From positions 6,076,001 through 6,140,000 of the forward strand of contig NZ_CP117167.1 of assembly GCF_028596025.1 (NCBI RefSeq): 64,000 bases of DNA, given 5' to 3'. The notes under the pieces are model-generated. The model was not told the DNA's origin. It did no database searches and worked only from the letters and a program-made list of their open reading frames with translations. The DNA comes from Mucilaginibacter jinjuensis. Lineage in GTDB: Bacteria > Bacteroidota > Bacteroidia > Sphingobacteriales > Sphingobacteriaceae. This document shows positions 53,094 to 60,429 of the stretch, in pieces (position 1 is the first letter of the stretch; every line of letters begins with the position of its first letter). A program made the translations under genes and the position numbers.

Positions 53094-53492
53094 ATGGAAA
53101 CATCATCTAAAGCATCCAATACACATATCGGCAGAAAGATCAGCCGTATACGTGAACTTCGCGGAATCAAACAGGAGATTATGGCCTCTGAATTAGGCGT
53201 AAGTCAACAAACAGTATCACGCATTGAGCAAAGCGAGACTATTGAGGATGATGTGTTAGAAAAAGTGGCTGGGATATTAGGTGTATCTGCGGATGCTATA
53301 AAAAACTATAGTGATGAAGCCACCATAAATTTCATAGCGAATACTTATAACGACCATGCCGCATCTTATGGCCATTATTACAACTTTAGTCCGATTGAAA
53401 AGATTGTGACCTTATATGATGAAAAGGTTGCATTGTTAGAAAGGCTACTACAAGCTGAAAAGGAAAAAAACGAGTTGTTAAAAGGCAAATAA
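53094..53492 (+). CDS. XRE-family HTH regulator
   Basis: 132 residues. The HTH domain is IGRKISRIRELRGIKQEIMASELGVSQQTVSRIEQSE (about residues 10-47). The C-terminus ends in a coiled coil LYDEKVALLERLLQAEKEKNELLK. This layout is common in Bacteroidota mobile elements, where it is thought to regulate the adjacent operon. The divergent position suggests it represses the 86-aa/HEPN/SWIM operon. Confidence 0.88.
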   Translation: METSSKASNTHIGRKISRIRELRGIKQEIMASELGVSQQTVSRIEQSETIEDDVLEKVAGILGVSADAIKNYSDEATINFIANTYNDHAASYGHYYNFSPIEKIVTLYDEKVALLERLLQAEKEKNELLKGK

Positions 53493-53540
53493 CAGAAAGC
53501 CACTTTGAAAATATTAACTTCGCGTCAATCGGGCAATTCT

Positions 53541-53609
53541 ATTGTCCAATTGTGATAAGGTTTAGGTTGAAGTCCCCAAGCAGGAAGTGTAAAGGGACTT
53601 TGTTTTTTC
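53541..53609 (+). ncRNA. Candidate structured RNA, copy B (intrinsic-terminator type)
   Basis: ATTGTGATAAGGTTTAGGTT followed by GAA at 53,549-53,571 is identical to copy A at 36.5 kb. The hairpin is AAGTCCC (53,570-53,576) / GGGACTT (53,594-53,600), then a T run. Against copy A, one A-T pair is G-C and one C-G pair is T-A, so pairing is kept; the loop start AAGCAG is unchanged. It also can serve as the terminator of the XRE gene 50 bases upstream. Confidence 0.6.
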
Positions 53610-53640
53610 TTGACCTGAGATTTGATGAGTAACCTTTTCC

Positions 53641-54267
53641 TCATTTTTTGGCTCTGAGCTTTTTTAACCTCTTTTTAGCGTCCTTTGCCTCTTTATCCTT
53701 CTGCTTGGCTATTGCTTCGGCTTCCGCTTTTTCTAAGGCATCATTTTCAAACTTGATTGTGTTCTTCTTCATCGCTTCTGGGTTACGTGCATAAGTAGTA
53801 TCTGCCCAATGCGTCCACTCCGGCGACATTTGACGTATCGAGCGAAACTTGATATCGTTCGCTTCCAGCCCGCTGTTTTCATTCCATAAATGAAGGCAGA
53901 AACCAAATAGTAAAGCTAAAAGCAAGAATACCGTAATAATAGCGAAGGTTACTCCCTTGGCCTTAATGTCAAGAGTGTGGCGTACGGGTATAGATTTGGG
54001 TAGCTCTTTTATGATTGCCTTTACATCGTTGTGTTGGTTTTGCAGTAGCTCGGCTACCATTTTCTGCTGCTCAACGACCTGTTGAATATCCGCAAGCGGC
54101 TTATCAAATTGCGGCAAAGCATCTTTGATTACTTTTTCCAACATTCCAAACTGCCTGCTGTAATCCGGCATTTGAATTTCCTGATTTTCTAACTTATCCA
54201 TCCGGATGATTAAATCATCAAGAATTTCTTCTGATAAGGATCTATTGGGGTTGTTTTGTTTATCCAT
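53641..54267 (-). CDS. Membrane-anchored coiled-coil protein of the mobilization region
   Basis: 208 residues. Residues about 15-95 are helical/coiled, one membrane helix follows (GVTFAIITVFLLLALLFGFCLHL at about 105-127), and the end is Lys/Ala-rich (KDKEAKDAKKRLKKLRAKK). No named family. It sits directly after the relaxase gene (32-base gap), a position taken by similar proteins in Bacteroidota mobilizable elements; a role in docking the relaxosome to the membrane is inferred. Confidence 0.72.
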   Translation of the reverse strand: MDKQNNPNRSLSEEILDDLIIRMDKLENQEIQMPDYSRQFGMLEKVIKDALPQFDKPLADIQQVVEQQKMVAELLQNQHNDVKAIIKELPKSIPVRHTLDIKAKGVTFAIITVFLLLALLFGFCLHLWNENSGLEANDIKFRSIRQMSPEWTHWADTTYARNPEAMKKNTIKFENDALEKAEAEAIAKQKDKEAKDAKKRLKKLRAKK

Positions 54268-54299
54268 TTTGTTGCTTTAAATAGTCCACTTCCTTATTT

Positions 54300-55226
54300 C
54301 TATCGAGAATTAATCCTGGGCTTCTTTTCTCTTCTGCGGTTTTTACCGTAAATAGCCTCATCATCAACGTCATCTGAAATGGAGATATCAGGGATAAAAG
54401 CTGGTAATATTTCGACCTGCTGTTCCTTAATAACTTGCCTTAATTGATCTGCCAGACTTAACGGAGCTTGTTGTGCTTGTGCCTGTTCATTGGCTTGCAC
54501 CTGTTGACTAATTGCCTTGCTTAAATTGGCATAACTTAAACTACGGTCGATCTCTGATCCTTTGAACTTAGCATCACCTTTGGCAAAGCTAATGCCCTGC
54601 ACTTCTTTACTACCGCTCTTGTATTTGTACAGCATCTCTATGCCATTCTGCTTTAAAAGCATTTTCAATTCATCCATGCTGGTAACCTTTTTACTGAGTG
54701 TCTTGATCGTATCATGCAATTCATATTTCAGCTTATCAGCCCCTTTAAGTTGTGGACGGTTTACATTGCGTTTGTCCGGTGCCATGTAAAATCCGTATTG
54801 CAAGGTGAGGGCTTTAGTGATCCTCACGTTATTTCGATACTGAAAAGCATCGGATATGGTTTTACCCTGATTATTAACCCGGTTGTAAACGATATGCAGA
54901 TGAGGATGATCTTTATCCTGATGCTTGACGATCAGGACTTGTGTGTCTTGTATCTTCATCCGCTGCAAATACGTTTGGGCAATGTTCACCATCGCCCCAT
55001 CATTTAATTTGTCAGCATCTTTGCTGCTCCAGCTTAGCACGATATGGCCAACTGCCTGGCCCAAGCCCGGATTTAACTTTCGCTGGAAATTGAAATCAGC
55101 AATGGTATCCGCTATCTTACCGGTACGGATGCCCTGGGCATCCAATATAACTGCATCCTTTTTTTGCAGGTTATATTCAATACAGCCTGCAAAAGTCTTT
55201 CCCGGTTTAGGTATCTTCCCGATCAT
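54300..55226 (-). CDS. Relaxase/mobilization nuclease
   Basis: 308 residues. The metal-binding motif HQDKDHPHLHIVYNRVN near residue 103 is the three-His signature of the MobA/VirD2 relaxase domain. The N-terminal GKIPKPGKTFAGCIEYNLQK includes the region where the catalytic Tyr is expected (Tyr18). It would nick oriT and carry the strand during transfer. The start overlaps the mobC gene by 20 bases. The C-terminus is short, with a Gln-rich segment and no helicase domain. Confidence 0.92.
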   Translation of the reverse strand: MIGKIPKPGKTFAGCIEYNLQKKDAVILDAQGIRTGKIADTIADFNFQRKLNPGLGQAVGHIVLSWSSKDADKLNDGAMVNIAQTYLQRMKIQDTQVLIVKHQDKDHPHLHIVYNRVNNQGKTISDAFQYRNNVRITKALTLQYGFYMAPDKRNVNRPQLKGADKLKYELHDTIKTLSKKVTSMDELKMLLKQNGIEMLYKYKSGSKEVQGISFAKGDAKFKGSEIDRSLSYANLSKAISQQVQANEQAQAQQAPLSLADQLRQVIKEQQVEILPAFIPDISISDDVDDEAIYGKNRRREKKPRINSR

Positions 55227-55617
55227 CGCTTGTCAGCCGTTTAAGGATTTTGTCAATCTCTGTCAGCAGCGCATCGCACTTCAGGACGATACTCATTAAC
55301 CCTTTAGCATGCGCTAACTTGGTGAGCTGATTGAGATTGTTGGCCAACCCGGCCAGTACATGATGGTACTGTCTTTCTTCAGCGGTTAGCCGTGCAATCA
55401 CGGTTGCTTTTAATGCGGCTGCTCTGAACCAATCACTGATCCGCATATTCGCTTTCCGGGCTTTTGTCTCAACCAGAAAACGCTCGGTGGCAGTCACCCT
55501 TACCCTAATGCCAATAGCTTTTTTTATTTTTTTTGCCGGCCTGCCTCCACGGTTTCTTACTCGGGTGGTTGCGGATTTATTCCCTTTATTTCCTAAACTG
55601 TCCAATGTCTCATCCAT
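55207..55617 (-). CDS. Relaxosome accessory protein MobC
   Basis: 136 residues from ATG 55617 (TTG six bases upstream is less likely). The basic N-terminus RNRGGRPAKKIKKAIGIRVRVTATERF is followed by the MobC-type ISDWFRAAALKATVIARLTAEER and LAGLANNLNQLTKLAHAKG. MobC proteins bind near oriT and help the relaxase open the DNA. Overlaps the relaxase gene. Confidence 0.9.
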   Translation of the reverse strand: MDETLDSLGNKGNKSATTRVRNRGGRPAKKIKKAIGIRVRVTATERFLVETKARKANMRISDWFRAAALKATVIARLTAEERQYHHVLAGLANNLNQLTKLAHAKGLMSIVLKCDALLTEIDKILKRLTSDDREDT

Positions 55618-55623
55618 AATCAA

Positions 55624-55880
55624 ACTCCCTTCACTGAGGTAAATCAGTCCAACCTATCGTCTTAAATCCTTTTGCAACCAGCGGGCGCAAAAGGCAAGTT
55701 TGCCCGGTGCTGAAGGCATCCGGGATGTTTTTGTGGAACAAAAACACAAACTTGCTTCTTATCGGCAAATGACTTTGGTTAACGGCCTCCGGCCGGTATA
55801 TTTAGATATACAGTTATACCGCAAGCGCTATGAAATACCGCTTTTTTCCAAAGCTTTGCCTCGGGTTTCGCAAGCGAAAC
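55624..55880. other. Candidate oriT region
   Basis: This gene-free stretch directly upstream of mobC-relaxase contains several inverted repeats: CCTTTTGC/GCAAAAGG (55,668-55,694), TGTTTTTGT/ACAAAAACA (55,726-55,746) and GGTTTCGC/GCGAAACC (55,864-55,881). That is the expected place and architecture for a transfer origin, but the nick site cannot be named from sequence. Confidence 0.45.
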
Positions 55881-56144
55881 CTATCTGATATTGCCCTCCA
55901 ATAGCTTTTCGATATCTTCTGTTTTATAATAAAGCAGACCACCGATTTTAGTATAGTGAAGCGTTCCGTTAACTCTTAAATTCTGCAAGGTACCGGGCGA
56001 TATGTTTAATAGCTTCCTTACCTCATAGCTTTTAAGCCACTGCTTGCTTTGTCCCTGGCCGGGTTTTAAGAGATGCTTCATCTCGGTTAACATCTCATTT
56101 TTAAACTGCTTTAAATCTTCCTTTGTGATTAATTCTACATTCAT
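55881..56144 (-). CDS. HTH protein (MerR/excisionase-like), 87 aa
   Basis: 87 residues. The HTH is WLKSYEVRKLLNISPGTLQNLRVNGTLHYTKIGGLLYYKTEDIEKLL, the HTH_17 type found in excisionases of Bacteroidota elements. The N-terminus is a short helix. It follows and overlaps by 44 bases the other HTH gene. The pair probably control excision or transcription of the mobilization genes. Confidence 0.85.
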   Translation of the reverse strand: MNVELITKEDLKQFKNEMLTEMKHLLKPGQGQSKQWLKSYEVRKLLNISPGTLQNLRVNGTLHYTKIGGLLYYKTEDIEKLLEGNIR

Positions 56145-56421
56145 CTTTTCCTCCTTGATCTTTAAATTTTTGTTGCATGATTTCGAGCACCCGGCTCTTT
56201 TTAAAATATACCCGTTTGTGTAAGCGCAAAAAGGGCAGCCCCTTTTTCATCCAGTCTGTAAGCGTGACTAAGGACACGCCCAACTCCTCGGCCAGCTCCT
56301 GTTTGGATAACAGCCGCTCATCGTGCGGCGGGTATTTGCCTGCTCTAAAATGTTCTTGTAATTCTGCCCTGACTGCATCCCTGATACATTGGCTTAGGGC
56401 TTCGTAGTTGAGTAACTCCAT
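56101..56421 (-). CDS. HTH protein (excisionase-like), 106 aa
   Basis: 106 residues from ATG 56421. LLSKQELAEELGVSLVTLTDWMKKGLPFLRLHKRVYFKKSRVLEIM is a complete HTH_17 domain. The C-terminus is basic. Overlaps the downstream HTH gene by 44 bases, so both are produced together. Confidence 0.84.
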   Translation of the reverse strand: MELLNYEALSQCIRDAVRAELQEHFRAGKYPPHDERLLSKQELAEELGVSLVTLTDWMKKGLPFLRLHKRVYFKKSRVLEIMQQKFKDQGGKDECRINHKGRFKAV

Positions 56422-56579
56422 GCCACAAATGAAAATATAAAAACAGCGCAAGCGTGACCTCCAAAAATTTAAAGGTCAAATTATAGTGGTTATGGAAAGG
56501 TTAAAGAGAAATATAATTAACTATAATACAAATAGTTATTAAATGGAGGGGTTTTACAAAAGATGGCAAGGGCGTATTT

Positions 56580-57344
56580 TTATAAACTTCTTTTCTTCGC
56601 CGGAATTATGGTAAATAGCTTGTCTTTTTGAGGTATGTCTTTATATTTAGCAAGGTCTGCATCATTATCAGGCGGGAAATAACGCTTTACGCTTTCAACA
56701 CTGATTTCTTTGCCGCCTACTCTAAAGTACTTAGCAATCATTTTACTCCATATATTCAGGGTGGTAGCGTTTGCCAGTTCTTTACTATCGTCGAGTTTGA
56801 GTTCCCTGATCTGTAACATCAAATGATAGAGTGTTCGTTGCTTGCCCTCGCGAATGTCGATGTAGTCTTTAGTTTCCAATTCCCGGAGTTTCTTATTTTC
56901 TTCTTTAAGCTTTTTGTTTTCACTGTTCAGCTTTGCAATCTCTTCCAATTGGCGTTTTATGGTTTCTTGATCTGTAGACTGAATAAACCATTGGTCAATG
57001 GAGTTCAGATAATCCAAAAACTCTTGTAATTGCATTCGGTTTTTACGCTCCTGCGCATGCTTCGAGGTATAGCGGTTCCTGTTGACAAGTTCCGAAATAG
57101 TATCAGTGATAATCTGCTTAAGATGAATAAAAAACTCTTGTTCGGTAGCATCATTATAACAGCTTAAAAAGAAACTAAGTTGGTGTTGATAGAAAAGCTC
57201 GTATTGCTCTTTATTTTTCCTGTAAAGACGGAAAAGGAAATGATTGTCTTCATTTCCTTTTTTCCACGGCAATGGAAAGCCAATGTCGTTGGTGTCTCTA
57301 TTGAAGTCGAATACAGCTCTATGCTTAAAATATTGTGGCCTCAT
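56580..57344 (-). CDS. Coiled-coil protein of unknown function
   Basis: 254 residues. The centre (about 130-185) is a strong coiled coil: EEIAKLNSENKKLKEENKKLRELE. The C-terminus IWSKMIAKYFRVGGKEISVESVKRYFPP may be a small DNA- or protein-binding domain. The N-terminal 90 residues are unassigned and aromatic-rich. I do not recognise the family, but proteins of this shape occur beside integrases in Bacteroidota elements. Confidence 0.7.
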   Translation of the reverse strand: MRPQYFKHRAVFDFNRDTNDIGFPLPWKKGNEDNHFLFRLYRKNKEQYELFYQHQLSFFLSCYNDATEQEFFIHLKQIITDTISELVNRNRYTSKHAQERKNRMQLQEFLDYLNSIDQWFIQSTDQETIKRQLEEIAKLNSENKKLKEENKKLRELETKDYIDIREGKQRTLYHLMLQIRELKLDDSKELANATTLNIWSKMIAKYFRVGGKEISVESVKRYFPPDNDADLAKYKDIPQKDKLFTIIPAKKRSL

Positions 57345-57460
57345 ATTGTTTAGGTAGTGCTTTTAAATAAAGCTACAAAACGATTGCCAAAATCAAAGCC
57401 CTACAATTTTGGTGTAGGGCTTTATATATGAATATATCTATAATACTTTGTCTTTGCTTA

Positions 57461-58114
57461 TTAACGCCTTGGGCCTCTATATCTATCTTCATCCTGATCG
57501 CGGTCCAGATCGGGTTTAGTATACTGTCGGGCGATATTCTGAAGATAATTCTTCGTCCAGTCAGGTGAGTTTTCGTCATAATAAATCAACTGCTTATCTT
57601 GAACACTTAGTAATGACTTAATATGTAGTACATCATTTGAGACATCTATGACCTCAATATTATCAAACCTATTTGCAAAGTATTCCAAGTTCTTCAATCC
57701 TTTGTTGAAGTTATAACTAATGCTATTGTTGTCAACAAAATGGCCGCCATTTCTAACCCTTCGGTTAACACGATCCATAGATTGTTCAACGCTTCGTAAA
57801 CACATATAAACCAAAGTGGTATCATAACTGGCTTCTTTGAAACGGGTTACGGTACTCAGCAATCCAGCATCCCTGAAATTGGTCTCCACAGTAAAATGTT
57901 GTCGCAACTTTAAAATTGCATCTATATTATCCAGGTAATCCTGCTCAATCGCGTAATAAATACTTTCATCCGGCAAGTCAGGGAATTTGGCTGATATTCG
58001 TGCCTTGACGATATCAGCATCATAAATAAGCGCACCTTCGGGTGATAGGTCTTTTGAAAAAGTAGACTTACCAGCACCATTAGGCCCGCCTATGATCAAT
58101 AGTTGCGGGTTCAT
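57461..58114 (-). CDS. Zeta-toxin-like P-loop kinase
   Basis: 217 residues. Walker A is IIGGPNGAGKSTFSKDL at residues 7-23, and the zeta/AAA_33-type DAD segment is IYDADIVKARIS. FTVETNFRD near residue 77 and SVEQSMDRVNRRVRNGGHFV fit the zeta family. Zeta toxins phosphorylate UDP-N-acetylglucosamine and block wall synthesis; the family also includes non-toxic kinases, so toxicity is not certain. Preceded 11 bases upstream by a 90-aa gene that could be its partner. Confidence 0.78.
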   Translation of the reverse strand: MNPQLLIIGGPNGAGKSTFSKDLSPEGALIYDADIVKARISAKFPDLPDESIYYAIEQDYLDNIDAILKLRQHFTVETNFRDAGLLSTVTRFKEASYDTTLVYMCLRSVEQSMDRVNRRVRNGGHFVDNNSISYNFNKGLKNLEYFANRFDNIEVIDVSNDVLHIKSLLSVQDKQLIYYDENSPDWTKNYLQNIARQYTKPDLDRDQDEDRYRGPRR

Positions 58115-58125
58115 TGAGAATACGA

Positions 58126-58398
58126 TTAAAGAATTTTAACGAAATGTGATTTGCCTTCTTTGTCGATGACAACCAATTCTTTCCTATCAGGAAATTCGTG
58201 GATCATGTGGCGCTCGTCGGGACAAAGATGCTCGTCGAAATAGGTGATATAATCTCCTTTTGACCATGCATCCTTTATAACAGAAATTGCAGTACCGTTA
58301 AGCCTTGCGGCCAATTCTTCTCCGGAAAGTTTAGCAACCGGTTTGGAACGTAAGTCATCATTAGTGGTGCTGCGCATGGTTCGCTGTAATGTGTTCAT
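58126..58398 (-). CDS. Small protein upstream of the zeta-like kinase (possible antitoxin)
   Basis: 90 residues: KPVAKLSGEELAARLNGTAISVIKDAWSKGDYITYFD, then a short beta-rich end ELVVIDKEGKSHFVKIL. No family recognised. Its position 11 bases before a zeta-toxin-like gene, in the same direction, is the usual antitoxin place. It does not resemble classic epsilon antitoxin. Confidence 0.6.
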   Translation of the reverse strand: MNTLQRTMRSTTNDDLRSKPVAKLSGEELAARLNGTAISVIKDAWSKGDYITYFDEHLCPDERHMIHEFPDRKELVVIDKEGKSHFVKIL

Positions 58399-58453
58399 AC
58401 AAAAATAATTAAAAAAAGTTAAAAATGCCGGGCGTTTGCCCAGCTTGAATATG

Positions 58454-59683
58454 TTAGACAGAAAGTCTTTGTTTTAAGAGATTCATATCATCATTAAGCT
58501 TACTATCAATGACTTTGGCATAAATCTGTGTAGTACTCAGCTTGGTGTGTCCAAGTAATTTGCTTACGGTTTCAATAGGAACACCGTTGGTCAATGTTAC
58601 AGTCGTAGCAAACGTATGCCGGGCAATATGAAACGTGAGCGGTTTGAGAATATCACACAAATCGGCAATTTCCTTTAAATAGCTATTCAGCTTTTGATTG
58701 CTCAATGTAGGCAATACCTTGCCTTCTGCTAATGCCTGTGGATGAACCTTATATTTTTCAATGATGGCGAGTGCTTTTGGTAGCAACGGTACTTTTACAG
58801 GCTCATTAGTTTTTTGCCTGTTGGTCATAATCCAAAGATTACCGGCAGACATTTCTACAAGATTGTCAGGTGTTAAATTAAACACATCTATATACGCTAA
58901 CCCTGTGTAGCAACTGAAAATGAAAAGGTCTTGAACGACCTGTAACCGTACAATGCTGAATTTCTTGACTTCGATCCTTACTAATTCGTCTTTTGTAAGA
59001 TATTCCCGTTCCGCTTTGTCAAACTTTAACTGGTAAGCCTGAAATGGATTGCGGTCAAGCCATTCCAACCTGACAGCAAGGTTGATCATCTTGCACAGCC
59101 TTTCCAGGTGTTTCATTAAACCATTATTTTCCAAGGCCTTTTGGCCCTTTTCCGGTTTCCTGTTTCTCAGGTAGTATTCGAAATCAGTAATGAACTTATA
59201 GCTTAACTCTGACAGATATTTATCACTCGTATTAAAGCGCTCCCTAATAAACTCCTGAATATACTTCTGCGTTGTATAGTAGTTTTTCATAGTACCTGGT
59301 TCTAAAATCTGCCCCTGTTCGGTATTATGATATTCCATAAGCTTACATAAAGTGAACGCTGCCTGGTCTTCCCCGGTAAATTTATTTTTAACCAGCTCGG
59401 CTGTGATTAATCGTTTTTGCAACAGGAGTTGCTGATATGACTCCACAATGCCCGAACGGTATTGCTCTAAGTAGTTATTTAGTTTTACAATTTCTTCACG
59501 GCTTCCTTTTGCCATGCCTTTATTGGCATTCCAGTTACAAGGGTCAATAGAGCGTTTAACGGAAATGTCGATCCGGCTACCATTTACAGTAATCCTTGCA
59601 TAGATCGGGGTTTTTCCATCAGTTGTGGCTTTATACTTTCTAAGGTAAAAGATAATGCCAAAGGTGTTGTTCGCTGCTTTCAT
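58454..59683 (-). CDS. Tyrosine recombinase (integrase) of the element
   Basis: 409 residues from ATG 59683 (an upstream extension is unlikely). An N-terminal arm-binding Arm-DNA-bind_5-like and SAM-like core domain (to about residue 210) precedes the catalytic domain. HIARHTFATT (HxxR), LLGHTKLSTTQIYAKV (GH and catalytic Tyr) are intact. The position of the first Arg, normally TGxR, is TGLAYIDV, a replacement usual in this Bacteroidota group, including CTnDOT-like integrases. The gene lies beside the attachment tRNA. Confidence 0.93.
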   Translation of the reverse strand: MKAANNTFGIIFYLRKYKATTDGKTPIYARITVNGSRIDISVKRSIDPCNWNANKGMAKGSREEIVKLNNYLEQYRSGIVESYQQLLLQKRLITAELVKNKFTGEDQAAFTLCKLMEYHNTEQGQILEPGTMKNYYTTQKYIQEFIRERFNTSDKYLSELSYKFITDFEYYLRNRKPEKGQKALENNGLMKHLERLCKMINLAVRLEWLDRNPFQAYQLKFDKAEREYLTKDELVRIEVKKFSIVRLQVVQDLFIFSCYTGLAYIDVFNLTPDNLVEMSAGNLWIMTNRQKTNEPVKVPLLPKALAIIEKYKVHPQALAEGKVLPTLSNQKLNSYLKEIADLCDILKPLTFHIARHTFATTVTLTNGVPIETVSKLLGHTKLSTTQIYAKVIDSKLNDDMNLLKQRLSV

Positions 59684-59743
59684 ATTGTCAATTATTAAGT
59701 TACAAATAGCATCAGATTGACGGTCTTTAGGAGCCTTTGAATT

Positions 59744-59894
59744 GGGGCACATTTACCCTTGTTCAAAAGGGCACCCTAAATGGTACTAAAAAACATCAAA
59801 ATAAACTAAGTAATCAATTGACTATCAAATACTTAATATACTATTTATGCCCAAATATAAATTTAATAATTGGGGCACCGAATAGGGCACATTT
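59744..59894. promoter_or_regulatory. Right-end GGGCAC repeats (recombinase-site type)
   Basis: GGGCAC words occur at 59,745, 59,769, 59,873 and 59,886, the last two forming the 22-bp copy of the left-end repeat. They lie between the integrase gene and the attachment site, the expected place for arm-type binding sites. Confidence 0.6.
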
Positions 59895-59935
59895 TCCTTG
59901 ATATAACTTGAATAAATTGGGCTGGAATAAAACAG

Positions 59936-59968
59936 AAAAGCCCTCAAATCATAGATTTAAGGGCTTTT
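59936..59968 (-). terminator. Element-borne terminator behind tRNA-Pro
   Basis: On the minus strand AAAAGCCCT, inner AAATC/GATTT, AGGGCTTTT ends in a T run. It replaces the terminator displaced to 39.2 kb. Confidence 0.75.
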
Positions 59969-59991
59969 TGATACTTAATGGTATCGCTTAA

Positions 59992-60007
59992 GTCGGGATG
60001 GCAGGAT
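59992..60007. repeat. Right attachment site (tRNA 3' end)
   Basis: GTCGGGATGGCAGGAT, identical to 39,244-39,259; it covers the 3' end of tRNA-Pro and one flanking base. Confidence 0.88.
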
Positions 60008-60066
60008 TCGAACCTGCGGCCTCCACATCCCAAATGTGGCGCGATACCGGGCTACGCTACATCCCG
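59993..60066 (-). tRNA. tRNA-Pro (anticodon TGG)
   Basis: The 74-base minus-strand gene folds normally: acceptor CGGGATG/CATCCCG with A73, D-arm GCG...CGC, anticodon arm CCACA-TTTGGGA-TGTGG with TGG at the anticodon, variable AGGCC, and T-arm GCAGG-TTCGAAT-CCTGC. No CCA is encoded. Its last 15 bases form the right attachment site. Confidence 0.95.
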
Positions 60067-60220
60067 AATGGGCTGCAAAGATATAATTTACATCAGCTTT
60101 TGAAAATATATTTTTGATGTTTTTTGAGTTTAATGGCCGAAGTGACTGATTCTAAGTCTTTTCTTTTTTCATTCAGGCTTAAATAAAGAAAAAGGACCCG
60201 GATAATTGAATTAGAATTTG

Positions 60221-60295
60221 TCGGGATGGTGGGATTCGAACCCACGATCTTCCCGATCCTTATCGGGACAAGATACCGGGCTACTGTACATCCCG
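60221..60295 (-). pseudogene. tRNA-Pro-like gene with abnormal anticodon arm
   Basis: The ends match the tRNA-Pro next door: acceptor CGGGATG/CATCCCG, D-loop TAGCCCGGTAT, T-arm GTGGG-TTCGAAT-CCCAC. But it is 75 bases, the D stem is weak (CAG/CTT), and the anticodon arm is TCCCG-ATAAGGAT-CGGGA with an 8-base loop in place of 7, with AAG or AAGG at the reading position. It is probably a degenerate or frameshift-type tRNA rather than a normal one. Confidence 0.7.
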
Positions 60296-60375
60296 AAGAA
60301 AGATTACCGGATTTACTGTTGTATTAAACAGCTTGTTTAGATCTTGATTAATTAGGCAACCTTTTATTAAAACGA

Positions 60376-60414
60376 GATATATAAGGCGTTGTTTCTAACA
60401 ACGCCTTATATATC
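60376..60414. terminator. 18-bp perfect hairpin after the oxygenase gene
   Basis: GATATATAAGGCGTTGTT and its exact inverse (60,397-60,414) flank a 3-base loop, 15 bases past the oxygenase stop. The tail is only weakly T-rich. Confidence 0.65.
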
Positions 60415-60429
60415 ACCTAAATGTTGATG

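Larger units (their letters stand above)
39244..60007. mobile_element. Integrative and mobilizable element in tRNA-Pro, 20.7 kb
   Basis: The element is bounded by identical 16-bp repeats GTCGGGATGGCAGGAT at 39,244-39,259 and 59,992-60,007; the right copy is the 3' end of tRNA-Pro. Both ends also carry a 22-bp GGGCAC-type repeat in direct orientation (39,320-39,341; 59,873-59,894; one mismatch). Contents are a tyrosine recombinase next to the tRNA, two HTH proteins, MobC, relaxase, a zeta-toxin-like gene and a cargo of five DUF1254/DUF1214 genes with an AraC regulator. No type IV secretion or coupling-protein gene is present, so it should need a helper element to move. Confidence 0.9.

Noticed and set aside
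39244..60007. Self-transmissible ICE or prophage
   Set aside because: No type IV secretion, coupling protein, phage structural or lysis genes are present.
60221..60236. A third attachment site at the second tRNA-like gene
   Set aside because: It reads GTCGGGATGGTGGGAT when the flanking base is included, one base different from the core, and nothing element-like lies beyond it.
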